A stretch of 36,917 nt of DNA from MGBC163016 sp964469815 (lineage in GTDB: Bacteria; Actinomycetota; Coriobacteriia; Coriobacteriales; Eggerthellaceae). The notes beneath the pieces were generated by a model. It saw only the letters and a program-made list of their open reading frames with translations, made no database searches and was not told the origin of the DNA. Location: positions 1 to 36,917 of the forward strand of contig CAYXZC010000014.1 in assembly GCA_964469815.1 (NCBI GenBank), in the 5' to 3' direction. The position numbers and the translations under genes were made by a program. The first letter of the stretch is position 1. Every line of letters starts with the position of its first letter. This document shows, one piece after another, positions 1-7,759 of this stretch.

Positions 1-62
1 CGGTCACGAAGGAGAACGACTGCTCGCCCAGCGAGATCGTGACCCGCAAGGGAGGATTCTAA
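1..62 (+). CDS. C-terminal end of a molybdopterin oxidoreductase (partial)
   Basis: Only the last 19 codons and the stop (reading from base 3, TAA at 60-62) lie in the window. The peptide ends SEIVTRKGGF. Too little is left to identify a family from sequence alone. The call rests on context: the stop is 3 bases before a small 4Fe-4S protein of the type that partners cytoplasmic molybdenum enzymes (pyrogallol transhydroxylase and catechol dehydroxylase-like), and the GGGAGG Shine-Dalgarno for that next gene lies inside these last codons, so the two are translationally coupled. The identity as the catalytic subunit is an inference. Confidence 0.5.
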   Translation, partial: VTKENDCSPSEIVTRKGGF

Positions 63-65
63 ATT

Positions 66-410
66 ATGGCTGAGAAGTACGGACTTTTCATCGACTACAC
101 CTGGTGCACCGGCTGCCGCTCCTGCGTGATGGCCTGCAAGGTGGAGCATGGTTGGCAGGCTGGCGAGGCAAACGGCATCGTTTTGTTCGAAGACGGCCCG
201 ACCATGATGGCTAACGGCAAATATGAGTACAACATTTTGCCTGTGTTCACATCCCAGTGCGATCTTTGTGCAGATCGTACCGCAGAAGGCAAGCTTCCGA
301 CATGCGTGCATCACTGCCAGTCGGCTTGCATGAAGTACGGAACAGTGGATGAGTTGGCAGAGCTTGCCAAGGAAACCCCTCGTTCTTGGGTGTATGTACC
401 TGAGCAGTAA
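66..410 (+). CDS. Small 4Fe-4S electron-transfer subunit of a molybdoenzyme
   Basis: A 114-residue ferredoxin-like protein. The N-terminus carries a CxxCxxCxxxC cluster motif (C14, C17, C20, C24). The second half has CDLC, then a cysteine spaced CxxxCxxxC near residues 77-95, enough for about two 4Fe-4S clusters. It is about half the length of DmsB-type subunits (around 200 residues, four clusters) and has no signal peptide or membrane segment, so it should pass electrons to a cytoplasmic catalytic subunit. It follows the preceding gene by 3 bases with GGGAGG upstream. Short Fe-S partners of this kind are known beside catechol dehydroxylases and transhydroxylases of gut Eggerthellaceae. That substrate class is inferred, not shown. 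Confidence 0.8.
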   Translation: MAEKYGLFIDYTWCTGCRSCVMACKVEHGWQAGEANGIVLFEDGPTMMANGKYEYNILPVFTSQCDLCADRTAEGKLPTCVHHCQSACMKYGTVDELAELAKETPRSWVYVPEQ

Positions 411-423
411 AAGATGATCGAAA

Positions 424-456
424 ACAGGGTCGGCGGCATAGATCAGCCGACCCTGT
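424..456 (+). terminator. Hairpin between the Fe-S subunit and zinc-ribbon gene
   Basis: A perfect 11-bp inverted repeat (ACAGGGTCGGC at 424-434, GCCGACCCTGT at 446-456) with an 11-base loop. No T-run follows, so it is more likely an attenuator or an mRNA 3'-end stabiliser than a strong intrinsic terminator. It begins 14 bases after the Fe-S subunit stop. Confidence 0.5.
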
Positions 457-481
457 GCATTGAAGGAATTAAGGAGACACT

Positions 482-754
482 ATGTGCTTCAGACCAGCAG
501 CTACAGTTACCATCGTCAAATGCCTCGAGTGTGGCACTTTCAATAAGCCGACCGACGCCACTTGCAAGAAATGCGGCGCGGATCTGGCTGCGTCCAAGAA
601 AGCTGCACAGGATGCTATCGATGCAACAACACCTGCAGCTCCGGCTGAGATCTCTCTAAAGCCGAAAGGACTCGACGATGGGCCTCAGGCCCCAGCAGCT
701 CCCGGCGCCCCCGCGGCTCCAGGCGCTCCTAAAGCTCCCGGTGCTCCTAAATAG
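482..754 (+). CDS. Zinc-ribbon protein with Pro/Ala/Gly-rich tail
   Basis: A 90-residue protein with a strong AAGGAG Shine-Dalgarno at 471-476, five bases before the ATG. Residues 14-34 form one zinc ribbon (CLEC ... CKKC). The last 25 residues are a low-complexity tail built on repeats of AAPGAP and KAPGAP, probably extended and disordered. There is no signal peptide or membrane segment. It sits between a molybdoenzyme Fe-S subunit and a second zinc-ribbon gene, so it may be an accessory, scaffold or maturation factor for that cluster. No specific function can be assigned from the sequence. Confidence 0.8.
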   Translation: MCFRPAATVTIVKCLECGTFNKPTDATCKKCGADLAASKKAAQDAIDATTPAAPAEISLKPKGLDDGPQAPAAPGAPAAPGAPKAPGAPK

Positions 755-838
755 AGCAAGGATAGATCGGGCGAGACCGTCGCATCCGAACGTTTTTATC
801 ATCCGTTCCGCTCATGAGGTGGAGAAAGGAAGTTCGAG

Positions 839-1192
839 ATGCCGAATTGCAGAACTTGCAGTCCTTGGTGTCAGCGTTGTCATAAGAAGGCAGAGTTCAA
901 GTTTCCGATAGAATGTCCTGATTGCGGGTGGTACAACCCCTATGATCGGGAAGTCTGCGCGAAATGCGGACGCAAGCTTGAACACGATGACACCAAGGCG
1001 GTTACTCATTTGAATGCTGAAGTGAAGAAAGCTTGCTTCTTCTGTACACCTTTTGAAAAGCCGCTCTGTGGTGATTGCCTCAAAGAAGGAAGAACGAAGA
1101 TCTGTCCTGAATGTGGCAGCTATGCGATCAGCTCTAGAAAAGTATGCAAGAAATGCGGCTATGAATTTCCCATTGAAAGCAACAAAAAGTAA
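839..1192 (+). CDS. Multi-zinc-ribbon protein (CxxC-rich)
   Basis: A 117-residue, lysine-rich cytoplasmic protein with repeated CxxC knuckles. CRTC and CQRC lie at the N-terminus, CPDC with CAKC near residues 26-43, CFFC with CGDC near 66-79, and CPEC with CKKC near 89-107. That is about four metal-binding pairs, most likely zinc. AGGAAG lies upstream of the ATG. It resembles double-zinc-ribbon (DZR-like) proteins. It follows another zinc-ribbon gene and precedes two transporters in the same direction, suggesting one transcription unit. A role in metal handling, protein docking or nucleic-acid binding cannot be distinguished here. Confidence 0.8.
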   Translation: MPNCRTCSPWCQRCHKKAEFKFPIECPDCGWYNPYDREVCAKCGRKLEHDDTKAVTHLNAEVKKACFFCTPFEKPLCGDCLKEGRTKICPECGSYAISSRKVCKKCGYEFPIESNKK

Positions 1193-1275
1193 AACTGCGA
1201 TTCCAAAATGTTCTTAATACCGATCAAACCCTAGTTCTCCTGCAAATGTTTAGCGGTTGAGAGGGGATTTCTCAA

Positions 1276-2538
1276 ATGACACAAAAACAAAAGACAACCA
1301 CCACAGCGTGGGTGATCGTGATCATTGCTTTTCTTGGTGGCTTAGCTCTGGCAAGTGCTCAGAACAAGGTTCCGCCGGTAATCGATGTCGTAATGGCTGA
1401 TTTCGGCATCGGCGAAACGGATGCCGGCTGGTTGACATCCGTCTTCACCATCATGGGTATGATAACGGCTCTTCCTGCATCTTGGCTGCTCCAGCGTCTT
1501 GGTGCGAAGAAGATCGGTGTCATTTCACTCGCCTGCTGCGCAATAGGTTGCGCGATAGGCGCTTTCTGCACAGAATTCTGGATGCTTCTCGTTACCCGCA
1601 TCATCGAGGGTGTGGGCGTAGGTATGATCGCTGTTGTGGGCCCCGCGATCATCTCCATGTGGTTCCCCGCTGAAAAGCGCGGCCTTCCCATGGGTGTTTG
1701 GGGTTCATGGATGATGGCATCCCAGACCCTGCTGTTCTTCTTCGGTGGCGGACTTGCTGCCAATTGGGGATGGCAAGGCGTTTGGTGGTTCGTGTTCATC
1801 CTTTGCGTTATCGCTCTTGTTCTCTATCAGTGGAAGGTCAAGGAGCCTGATGGGGATATGCCGAATTATGCCGAAGGCGAAGATCCCGAGGAATTCCACT
1901 TCGGAGAGGGATTCAAATCCGGTTCGACTTGGGTTCTTACGGCTTGCGGTCTGATCTTCACTTTCTGCTGCTTCGGTTTTGCCACCTACATCTCTTTGTA
2001 CTGGGCTCAGGAATTCTTCGGCGGCGATATGAACCAATCCAACTGGTGGGTATCTGTCATGTACGCCATCGAGGTTCCCGTGGTCATCTTCCTTGGTTGG
2101 GTGATGAACCATATCAAGCTTGGCAACAGGCGTTTCATGGGCGTTATCGGATTTGCGATCTACACCATCATTCTGTTCTTCTGCTTCAGGATGGATGACC
2201 CAGGTCTTCTTCTTCCGTTCATCCTCATCTATCCGTTCTTGGAAGGTGCCATCCCAACAGCATATTGGACCTTGGTTCCGTCAACGGCCAAGAAGCCTGA
2301 ATATGCCGGTACGGCTATCGGTATCCTGAACGTAGGTTTGAACATCGGTACGCTCTTAGGCCCTCCGATCACCGGATACTTCATCGAGGTGTACGGCTGG
2401 GCTGCAGCGACCATTCCGCTGGCTATCGCCTCTATCGTCGGTGCGGTTCTGTTCTTCTTCGTGAAGACCTACTATCACGGACATTCCGAAGGCGTTGTGC
2501 CCAAGGGCGAGCAGAAGACGAGTGATGCTCAGGCTTAG
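1276..2538 (+). CDS. MFS transporter, 12 TM
   Basis: A 420-residue major facilitator superfamily carrier. The N-terminal half has the TM1 segment, the GWLTSVFTIMGM helix 2, and a motif-A-like loop (LLQRLGAKKIG) between TM2 and TM3. The second half ends with a glycine-rich helix (GTAIGILNVGLNIGTLLGPP). A charged central loop near residues 195-215 separates the two six-helix bundles. GAGGGG precedes the ATG. It lies downstream of the molybdoenzyme/Fe-S/zinc-ribbon genes and is followed by a paralogue, so uptake of the reductase's organic substrate or export of its product is likely. The substrate itself is not predictable. Confidence 0.88.
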   Translation: MTQKQKTTTTAWVIVIIAFLGGLALASAQNKVPPVIDVVMADFGIGETDAGWLTSVFTIMGMITALPASWLLQRLGAKKIGVISLACCAIGCAIGAFCTEFWMLLVTRIIEGVGVGMIAVVGPAIISMWFPAEKRGLPMGVWGSWMMASQTLLFFFGGGLAANWGWQGVWWFVFILCVIALVLYQWKVKEPDGDMPNYAEGEDPEEFHFGEGFKSGSTWVLTACGLIFTFCCFGFATYISLYWAQEFFGGDMNQSNWWVSVMYAIEVPVVIFLGWVMNHIKLGNRRFMGVIGFAIYTIILFFCFRMDDPGLLLPFILIYPFLEGAIPTAYWTLVPSTAKKPEYAGTAIGILNVGLNIGTLLGPPITGYFIEVYGWAAATIPLAIASIVGAVLFFFVKTYYHGHSEGVVPKGEQKTSDAQA

Positions 2539-2728
2539 TCGGATCTTTTGAGCAACTGAGATATCAAGCGGATATAAGAGGGAGTCCGTTTGCATCGAAG
2601 TATTGGATCGCCGCTTTTTCGCATGGGAGTGTGAGGAGGCGGCGGTCGACTAAATGAGACCATTTGAACGAACCTGCTATTCGTCGGATAAGGACGGATA
2701 GAGATTGGCTCGGATGCGAGGTTTGTAA

Positions 2729-3964
2729 ATGAATACGAAAAAGGCATGGGTGGTCGCGCTTGCCACCATCTTTGCTGGAATTGCTCTGGCGCTCGTGCAG
2801 AACAAAGTGGCTCCCTGCATGTTGGTGCTGCAGGATGCGCTGAATATCGACATGGCAACGGTGGGTTGGCTAAGCTCGGTCTTCTCGCTGGTAGGCATAA
2901 TAATCGCCATCCCGGCGGCTGTGATCCTCAACAAGATCGGCCCTAAATGGGGCGGCATCATCGCTCTTGTATGCGCCATCGGCGGATCATTTCTCGGGCT
3001 GGCTGTGGAGAATACGGCGGTGTTGATGGTAAGCCGTGTTATCGAAGGCATGGGTGTAGGGCTCATGTCGGTGATAGGCCCGGCCGTTATCGCTATGTGG
3101 TTCCCTGAGACCAAACGTGGTCTTCCGATGAGCATCTGGGCGGTATATCAGATGTGCGCCCAAGCGATCATGTTCTTCTTGGGCGGAGTGCTCACCACCA
3201 ATTTCGGCTGGCAGGGCATGTGGTGGTTCGGTGCTGCGGCCTGCGTCGTGGCGCTCATCTTCTACATAGTGTGCGTGAAGAGCCCACGTCCGGAGGACAG
3301 CTATGCCGATGTGGAGAGCGAAGAGGTCTCCATCGCTGAAGGCATCAAAGCGCCGTTCCCATGGTTGATGTCGCTGGTAACGATGCTCTTCTGCATCGCA
3401 TGCTTCGGTTTCGTCAACTGGGTGGCTACCTGTTGGACGGAAACTTTGGGTTGGAGCCTGGATGAGGCGAACAACTGGGTGGCTTGCTTCTCGCTCGGCG
3501 CTGTATTCGCAGCTATCATCCTGGGTTCGATCCTGAACAAGGTGCGCAACCATAAGATCTTCGGTTCGATAGCGCTTCTGTTCTATGGCCTTGTTGTCGT
3601 GTGGGGAATGGTCTTCATGAGCCCGATGCTGGCGATCCCGTTCGTCATCATATATGCCTTCGCGGATTCCGGGTTCCCGTGCGTGCTTTGGACCATGACC
3701 GCTCAGACGGTGAAGAAGCCAGAGCTTGCCGGAGTCGCCCTTGGTGTTGTGTCCATCGGGTTCAACCTGGGCATCCTGCTCGGCGCTCCTATCGTTGGCG
3801 CGCTTGCACAGTCTTTCGGATGGACGACGACCGCATTCGTGATGTGCGGACTGTGCATCCTGGCTGCATTGCTTCTCATTCCGATCAAGCTATACAGCGC
3901 ACAGGCTGTGAGCGAAGATGTTGTGGTCGAGACATCTGTCGAACAGATCGAAAACGTTGCGTAG
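2729..3964 (+). CDS. MFS transporter, paralogue of the preceding one
   Basis: A 411-residue, 12-TM MFS carrier, collinear with the transporter at 1276-2538. Both share the AQNKVPP/VQNKVAP start of TM1, the GWL-SSVFS helix, the VxRVIEGxGVGxMxVxGPA block, the MWFPxxKRGLPM loop and the VKKPELAG/AKKPEYAG segment. This indicates tandem duplication followed by divergence. GAGG at 2718-2721 serves as ribosome-binding site. A 190-base spacer separates the two genes and shows no clear terminator. Two related carriers may handle substrate and product, or related aromatic acids. That division of labour is inference. Confidence 0.87.
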   Translation: MNTKKAWVVALATIFAGIALALVQNKVAPCMLVLQDALNIDMATVGWLSSVFSLVGIIIAIPAAVILNKIGPKWGGIIALVCAIGGSFLGLAVENTAVLMVSRVIEGMGVGLMSVIGPAVIAMWFPETKRGLPMSIWAVYQMCAQAIMFFLGGVLTTNFGWQGMWWFGAAACVVALIFYIVCVKSPRPEDSYADVESEEVSIAEGIKAPFPWLMSLVTMLFCIACFGFVNWVATCWTETLGWSLDEANNWVACFSLGAVFAAIILGSILNKVRNHKIFGSIALLFYGLVVVWGMVFMSPMLAIPFVIIYAFADSGFPCVLWTMTAQTVKKPELAGVALGVVSIGFNLGILLGAPIVGALAQSFGWTTTAFVMCGLCILAALLLIPIKLYSAQAVSEDVVVETSVEQIENVA

Positions 3965-3988
3965 GAAATCGTCTTGAGGGGATAGATC

Positions 3989-5863
3989 TTGGGCGCACCG
4001 ATTCCAAAGGTTGCTACCACGCCTGAAGAAGGCTTGGAAGGCGTGCGCCTAAGCCCCGTCGAGCTTCGTAACCTGTCGCTCATAAACGATCCCGCGTTGG
4101 CAGGATTGCATAGAGAAGGCTTCTCTGCTTCAGCGTACATTTGCGCGCCGACAGAGACGTCTCCTGTGTGCAAAGAAGCCGATCCGACCTTGCTCGCGCG
4201 CGTCGAGGCCGACATCGTCGAGGTATCTGCTCAGATCGAGCATGTGAAAGCAGGACCGGAAGGGCCTCTTGCACATGAGCGTGTTGTGGTCGATCCGGAC
4301 AACCCGTATTTCTCCACTGATGGTATGGCGATCTATTCCAAGGACGGCAGCGCGCTCATTTGCATGGTGGTTCCATGCGAAGAGTACGAAGTGTTGCCAG
4401 GCTGCACGCGCATAGCCGATCGTGCATTCGATACGGCTGAGATGCTTGCACGTATCCGATTGCCGCAGGGTCTGCGCTCGATCGGGCGGCTTGCTTTCGC
4501 CAAATCCGGCATAGTCTCGGTGGATATCCCGGACTCGCTTGAACATATAGGCGAGAAAGCATTCTTCTGCTGCAAGAACCTGATCGCCTGCATTTTGAGC
4601 GCGGGCGTGAAGCGTATTGAGGACAGTGCTTTTGCCTATTCGAAGGTGGAACGCATGCGTATCCCTGCATCCCTTGAGCATTTGGGCGTTGATGTGTTCG
4701 ATAGTACTCCTGCCAGTAAGAGCGCACACACAGGAACCATATCGGTGGATCCGTGCAATCCCATATACCGCATCGACTCTCATGGGGGTCTTTATCGCAA
4801 TGGGGCCTTCGCTTCGCTTCTGAGCTGCATCGAGGCATATTGCGTAGAGGGCGGGTGCAAGGAGGTGCTGCCCCAGGCCTGCAGGCGCAATACCCATATC
4901 AAGGAGATCGTGCTTCCTGAAGGATTGGAAGCGATAGGCGATGATGCTTTCCACGGCTGCCAGAAGCTTGGAACAATGCACCTGCCTTCCACTTTGCGAA
5001 GCATCGGAGACCGAGCGTTCATGGATACGCGAATAATGCATCTGGATCTTTCCAAGTCGCTCGAATGCATAGGAGAAGGGGCGCTGCTCGTGGGCGGAGA
5101 GAATCCGGTTCGCCCGCATAAGCCGCTTCACTCTATCGAGCTGGATCCGCAAAATGCGCGCTTCTACATGCAAAATGGCCTCCTGTGCGAACGAGGTGCG
5201 GGAGATGCGGGAGCGGATAAGGTGCTCGTATATGTGGGGCCGCAGTCTATCGTGCGCATTCCCGATACTGTGAACCGTATCGCGCCCTATGCTTTCTTGG
5301 GCGCGACCGATATAGATGAGCTATATGTGCACGAACACCTCCACAGCATCTGTGCCGGAGCCTTCTCTGTGGCAAGATCCATTCCGAAGATCCACGTGAG
5401 ATTGCTTGACATCGATGCAGACGAGCCGTATGAAGTGGAGCTTCCTGTTCCGAGCCTTTCCTACAGGTACAAGAACTTCTCGGATCTATTCACAACATAT
5501 GATGGCAGGACGGTTCTCCTGTTCGCCTATTACGATGCGTGGGTTACCAATACCAAAGATGTCGGTGAATTCGCCAGCGCTGCACTTGTCCGGCTGAGTG
5601 ACCCGATCCGCATGCGACAGGACATGAAAGAGCTCTACCTTGGGATACTCGACCGAAAACAGGCTGCAGTTTGCGCGCATTTCGCGAGCAGAGGCGACCT
5701 TGACGCGCTCCAAGACCTTGATAGATGGGGAGTGCTCTCATCGGATACGGTCGCGGATGTGCTCAATACGGCTTCTAGCGCATCGGATACTCAGGCTGTA
5801 GGTTGCTTGTTGGAGCTGAAGCGTCGAATGGGGCGCTTCAGCGGATTGGATCTGACCATCTGA
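3989..5863 (+). CDS. BspA-type leucine-rich-repeat protein, cytoplasmic
   Basis: A 624-residue protein starting at TTG with GAGGGG 8 bases upstream. Residues about 85-470 carry repeats of the LRR_5/BspA type (IxxxAFxxxxxLxxIxLPxxLxxIGxxAF), in blocks introduced by a VDPDNPxF/Y-like strand at about residues 91, 252 and 383. The last 80 residues form helical pairs resembling ankyrin repeats. There is no signal peptide, LPxTG or membrane helix, unlike most BspA proteins, so it should act inside the cell. Its stop overlaps the next start (TGATG), tying it to the vWA protein and MoxR-type ATPase. I infer a recognition or adaptor role for that module. Confidence 0.82.
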   Translation: MGAPIPKVATTPEEGLEGVRLSPVELRNLSLINDPALAGLHREGFSASAYICAPTETSPVCKEADPTLLARVEADIVEVSAQIEHVKAGPEGPLAHERVVVDPDNPYFSTDGMAIYSKDGSALICMVVPCEEYEVLPGCTRIADRAFDTAEMLARIRLPQGLRSIGRLAFAKSGIVSVDIPDSLEHIGEKAFFCCKNLIACILSAGVKRIEDSAFAYSKVERMRIPASLEHLGVDVFDSTPASKSAHTGTISVDPCNPIYRIDSHGGLYRNGAFASLLSCIEAYCVEGGCKEVLPQACRRNTHIKEIVLPEGLEAIGDDAFHGCQKLGTMHLPSTLRSIGDRAFMDTRIMHLDLSKSLECIGEGALLVGGENPVRPHKPLHSIELDPQNARFYMQNGLLCERGAGDAGADKVLVYVGPQSIVRIPDTVNRIAPYAFLGATDIDELYVHEHLHSICAGAFSVARSIPKIHVRLLDIDADEPYEVELPVPSLSYRYKNFSDLFTTYDGRTVLLFAYYDAWVTNTKDVGEFASAALVRLSDPIRMRQDMKELYLGILDRKQAAVCAHFASRGDLDALQDLDRWGVLSSDTVADVLNTASSASDTQAVGCLLELKRRMGRFSGLDLTI

Positions 5864-7602
5864 TGGCACGCATGAAGGACAACACCCCCATCCTTGAAGG
5901 CGATTATGTGCTTGCGCGCAATGAGGAACGCAAGCGTCTTGGGCTCGAAGGAGCGGCCTCTGCCGCCAGTAGCGAGCGGCAGGAGAGGATAGACCTCATC
6001 ACAGAAGAGCGCATGAAGAAGAAGCGTGAGCTCTATGAGAAGTGCAAGCCTGTTGCACTTGAGATACTGGAAGAGGCGCGCTCAGCCCTTGCGGTGCGTT
6101 TCCGCTTCCTTGATGCGGCGCTTTGGAGAATGCCGCTGATCCCGAGCTTCGATGTGTACGGCATAGCAAGCGATGGGCGTGCTTTGTATTTCGATCCGGT
6201 ATACGTTATAGACCGGTTCAAGATATCGTTCAACGAGGTGGTGCGTGATGTCATACACTGCCTGTTCCACTGCATATTCCGTCATCCGTTCATGCTGTAT
6301 TCCGTGCTTAGGCAACCTTGGGATGTGGCATGTGATATAGCGATCGAGGCTATGATCTTGGATCTTGTGGGCGATTCGTTCCCGTCCAATATGGATCGCC
6401 GCGCCAAGGAAGCCTTGAAGGTGCTCAAAGCGCATGTGGGAGGTGTGATCACGGCAGAGCGCCTTTATTGGTTCTTCGGGAATGAGGGCAACAAGACCGA
6501 TTTGAAATCACTTGCTCCGATGTTCTTTCATGATTCTCACAGCCTTTGGTATGGCGAGGAGGAAGAGAGAAGCGGGCAAAGTGACGGATCCTCTGCTCCA
6601 AAGAGCGAGGATACGAGTGCTACGCGCGAAGGGTCTGCACGACAAAGCCTTGAGAGCGAAGCGCTCGATGACATCGTGGATATGTCTGATGATGACAACG
6701 ATAGCGGTACAGATGGCATGGATGCTGCCGATGTGTCAAGCGATGGCATCTCAGATAAGGATACTGCTTCAGATGATCAGGCCGACGGCGATGGCAGCCC
6801 GGATTCTACCGCGTCATCCGAAGATGATCCGTCTCAGGATATCTCGCAGGATGAGAAGGATAGGCTCTCTGAGGAATGGAAGGATCTTGCAGAGCGCATT
6901 CAGGTGGATCTGGAATCCCATTTGGCAAAGCGCGGCGAGGGAGCAGGTTCACTCATCGATCAGCTTCGTGCGTTGAATCGCGAGGTCGGAGACTATTCAG
7001 AATTCCTGAAAAGGTTCTCGACGCTTCATGAGGCTATGCGCGTCAATGATGACGAGTTCGATTACATCTACTATACCTTCGGTCTAGATCGCTATGGCAA
7101 CATGCCGCTCATCGAGCCGCTCGAATACAAGGAGGACAAGCGCATCCATGATTTCGTGATCGCTATCGATGCCTCCGAATCGTGCTCGGGGGAAGTGGTT
7201 CAGGCTTTCATGAACAAGACCTACAACATCCTGAAGACCTCCGAGAGCTTCCATGATCGCGTGAATATCCATATCGTTCAGTGCGATGCAGCCGTGCAAG
7301 AGGATACGAAGATAACATCGCTCGATCAACTGGAACATTACCTGGAGAACTATGAGCTCAAGGGGTTCGGTGGAACCGATTTTCGTCCTGTGTTCGATTA
7401 TGTGGATGGGCTCATCGCCAAGGGTGAGTTCAGCGATCTGCGAGGATTGATCTATTTCACAGATGGCGAAGGCGTGTTCCCGAAGCGTCCTCCTGACTAC
7501 GATACGGCATTCGTCTTTCTGGATGATGGATATTCGGATCCGGAGGTACCGCCTTGGGCTCTAAAGACGCTGTTGGATATACGCAACTTGAAGGATGGGT
7601 GA
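5863..7602 (+). CDS. DUF2201/vWA-like protein (putative metallopeptidase-like N-domain, vWA C-domain)
   Basis: A 579-residue protein; the ATG at 5863 overlaps the upstream stop. The N-terminal domain matches the DUF2201 putative-peptidase type, but where HExxH would be expected it reads HCLFH (132-136), so the catalytic glutamate is absent. Residues about 233-335 are a very acidic, serine/aspartate-rich linker. The C-terminal domain is a von Willebrand A fold with an intact MIDAS: DASES (D436, S438, S440), T505 in GGTD and D534 in YFTDGEG. vWA/MoxR pairs work as AAA+ chaperone-like machines on protein complexes. Here the vWA protein lies between an LRR protein and the ATPase. A frame continuing upstream to 5803 is possible but less likely. 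Confidence 0.82.
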   Translation: MARMKDNTPILEGDYVLARNEERKRLGLEGAASAASSERQERIDLITEERMKKKRELYEKCKPVALEILEEARSALAVRFRFLDAALWRMPLIPSFDVYGIASDGRALYFDPVYVIDRFKISFNEVVRDVIHCLFHCIFRHPFMLYSVLRQPWDVACDIAIEAMILDLVGDSFPSNMDRRAKEALKVLKAHVGGVITAERLYWFFGNEGNKTDLKSLAPMFFHDSHSLWYGEEEERSGQSDGSSAPKSEDTSATREGSARQSLESEALDDIVDMSDDDNDSGTDGMDAADVSSDGISDKDTASDDQADGDGSPDSTASSEDDPSQDISQDEKDRLSEEWKDLAERIQVDLESHLAKRGEGAGSLIDQLRALNREVGDYSEFLKRFSTLHEAMRVNDDEFDYIYYTFGLDRYGNMPLIEPLEYKEDKRIHDFVIAIDASESCSGEVVQAFMNKTYNILKTSESFHDRVNIHIVQCDAAVQEDTKITSLDQLEHYLENYELKGFGGTDFRPVFDYVDGLIAKGEFSDLRGLIYFTDGEGVFPKRPPDYDTAFVFLDDGYSDPEVPPWALKTLLDIRNLKDG

Positions 7603-7629
7603 ATGTAGTTGGATCTTTGCATCATGTTG

Positions 7630-7700
7630 TCATTCTGAGCGTAGCGAAGAATCCTTTTGTGGTACAGGACAAAAAGATCCTTCACTCCGTTCAGGATGAC
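7630..7700. repeat. Imperfect palindromic interspersed repeat, copy 1
   Basis: The arms GTCATTCTGAGCGTAGCGAA and the reverse complement of the right arm (GTCATCCTGAACGGAGTGAA) match at most positions, with a loop rich in CTTTT/AAAAG. This is the common bacterial palindrome whose translation reads VILSVAKNP. It fills the gap between the vWA and moxR-like genes. A related copy lies at 9309-9366, just past the moxR-like gene. Confidence 0.7.
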
Positions 7701-7720
7701 ATGCAGGTTGATATCGTAGC

Positions 7721-7738
7721 GCAGACCTTCAGGTCTGC
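7721..7738. repeat. Short hairpin upstream of the moxR-like gene
   Basis: A perfect 7-bp inverted repeat GCAGACC-TTCA-GGTCTGC, 21 bases before the preferred ATG of the AAA+ gene. It lacks a T-run and may modulate the downstream mRNA or be part of a dispersed palindrome. Confidence 0.4.
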
Positions 7739-7759
7739 CTTCAAACGGAAAGGTTGGAG

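Noticed and set aside
414..659. Frame starting four bases after the Fe-S subunit
   Set aside because: It overlaps the zinc-ribbon gene, which has the better Shine-Dalgarno and a clear CxxC domain.
4130..5173. 347-codon open frame on the minus strand
   Set aside because: Antisense to the LRR gene, whose repeat pattern is unmistakable; no ribosome-binding site or recognisable motif.
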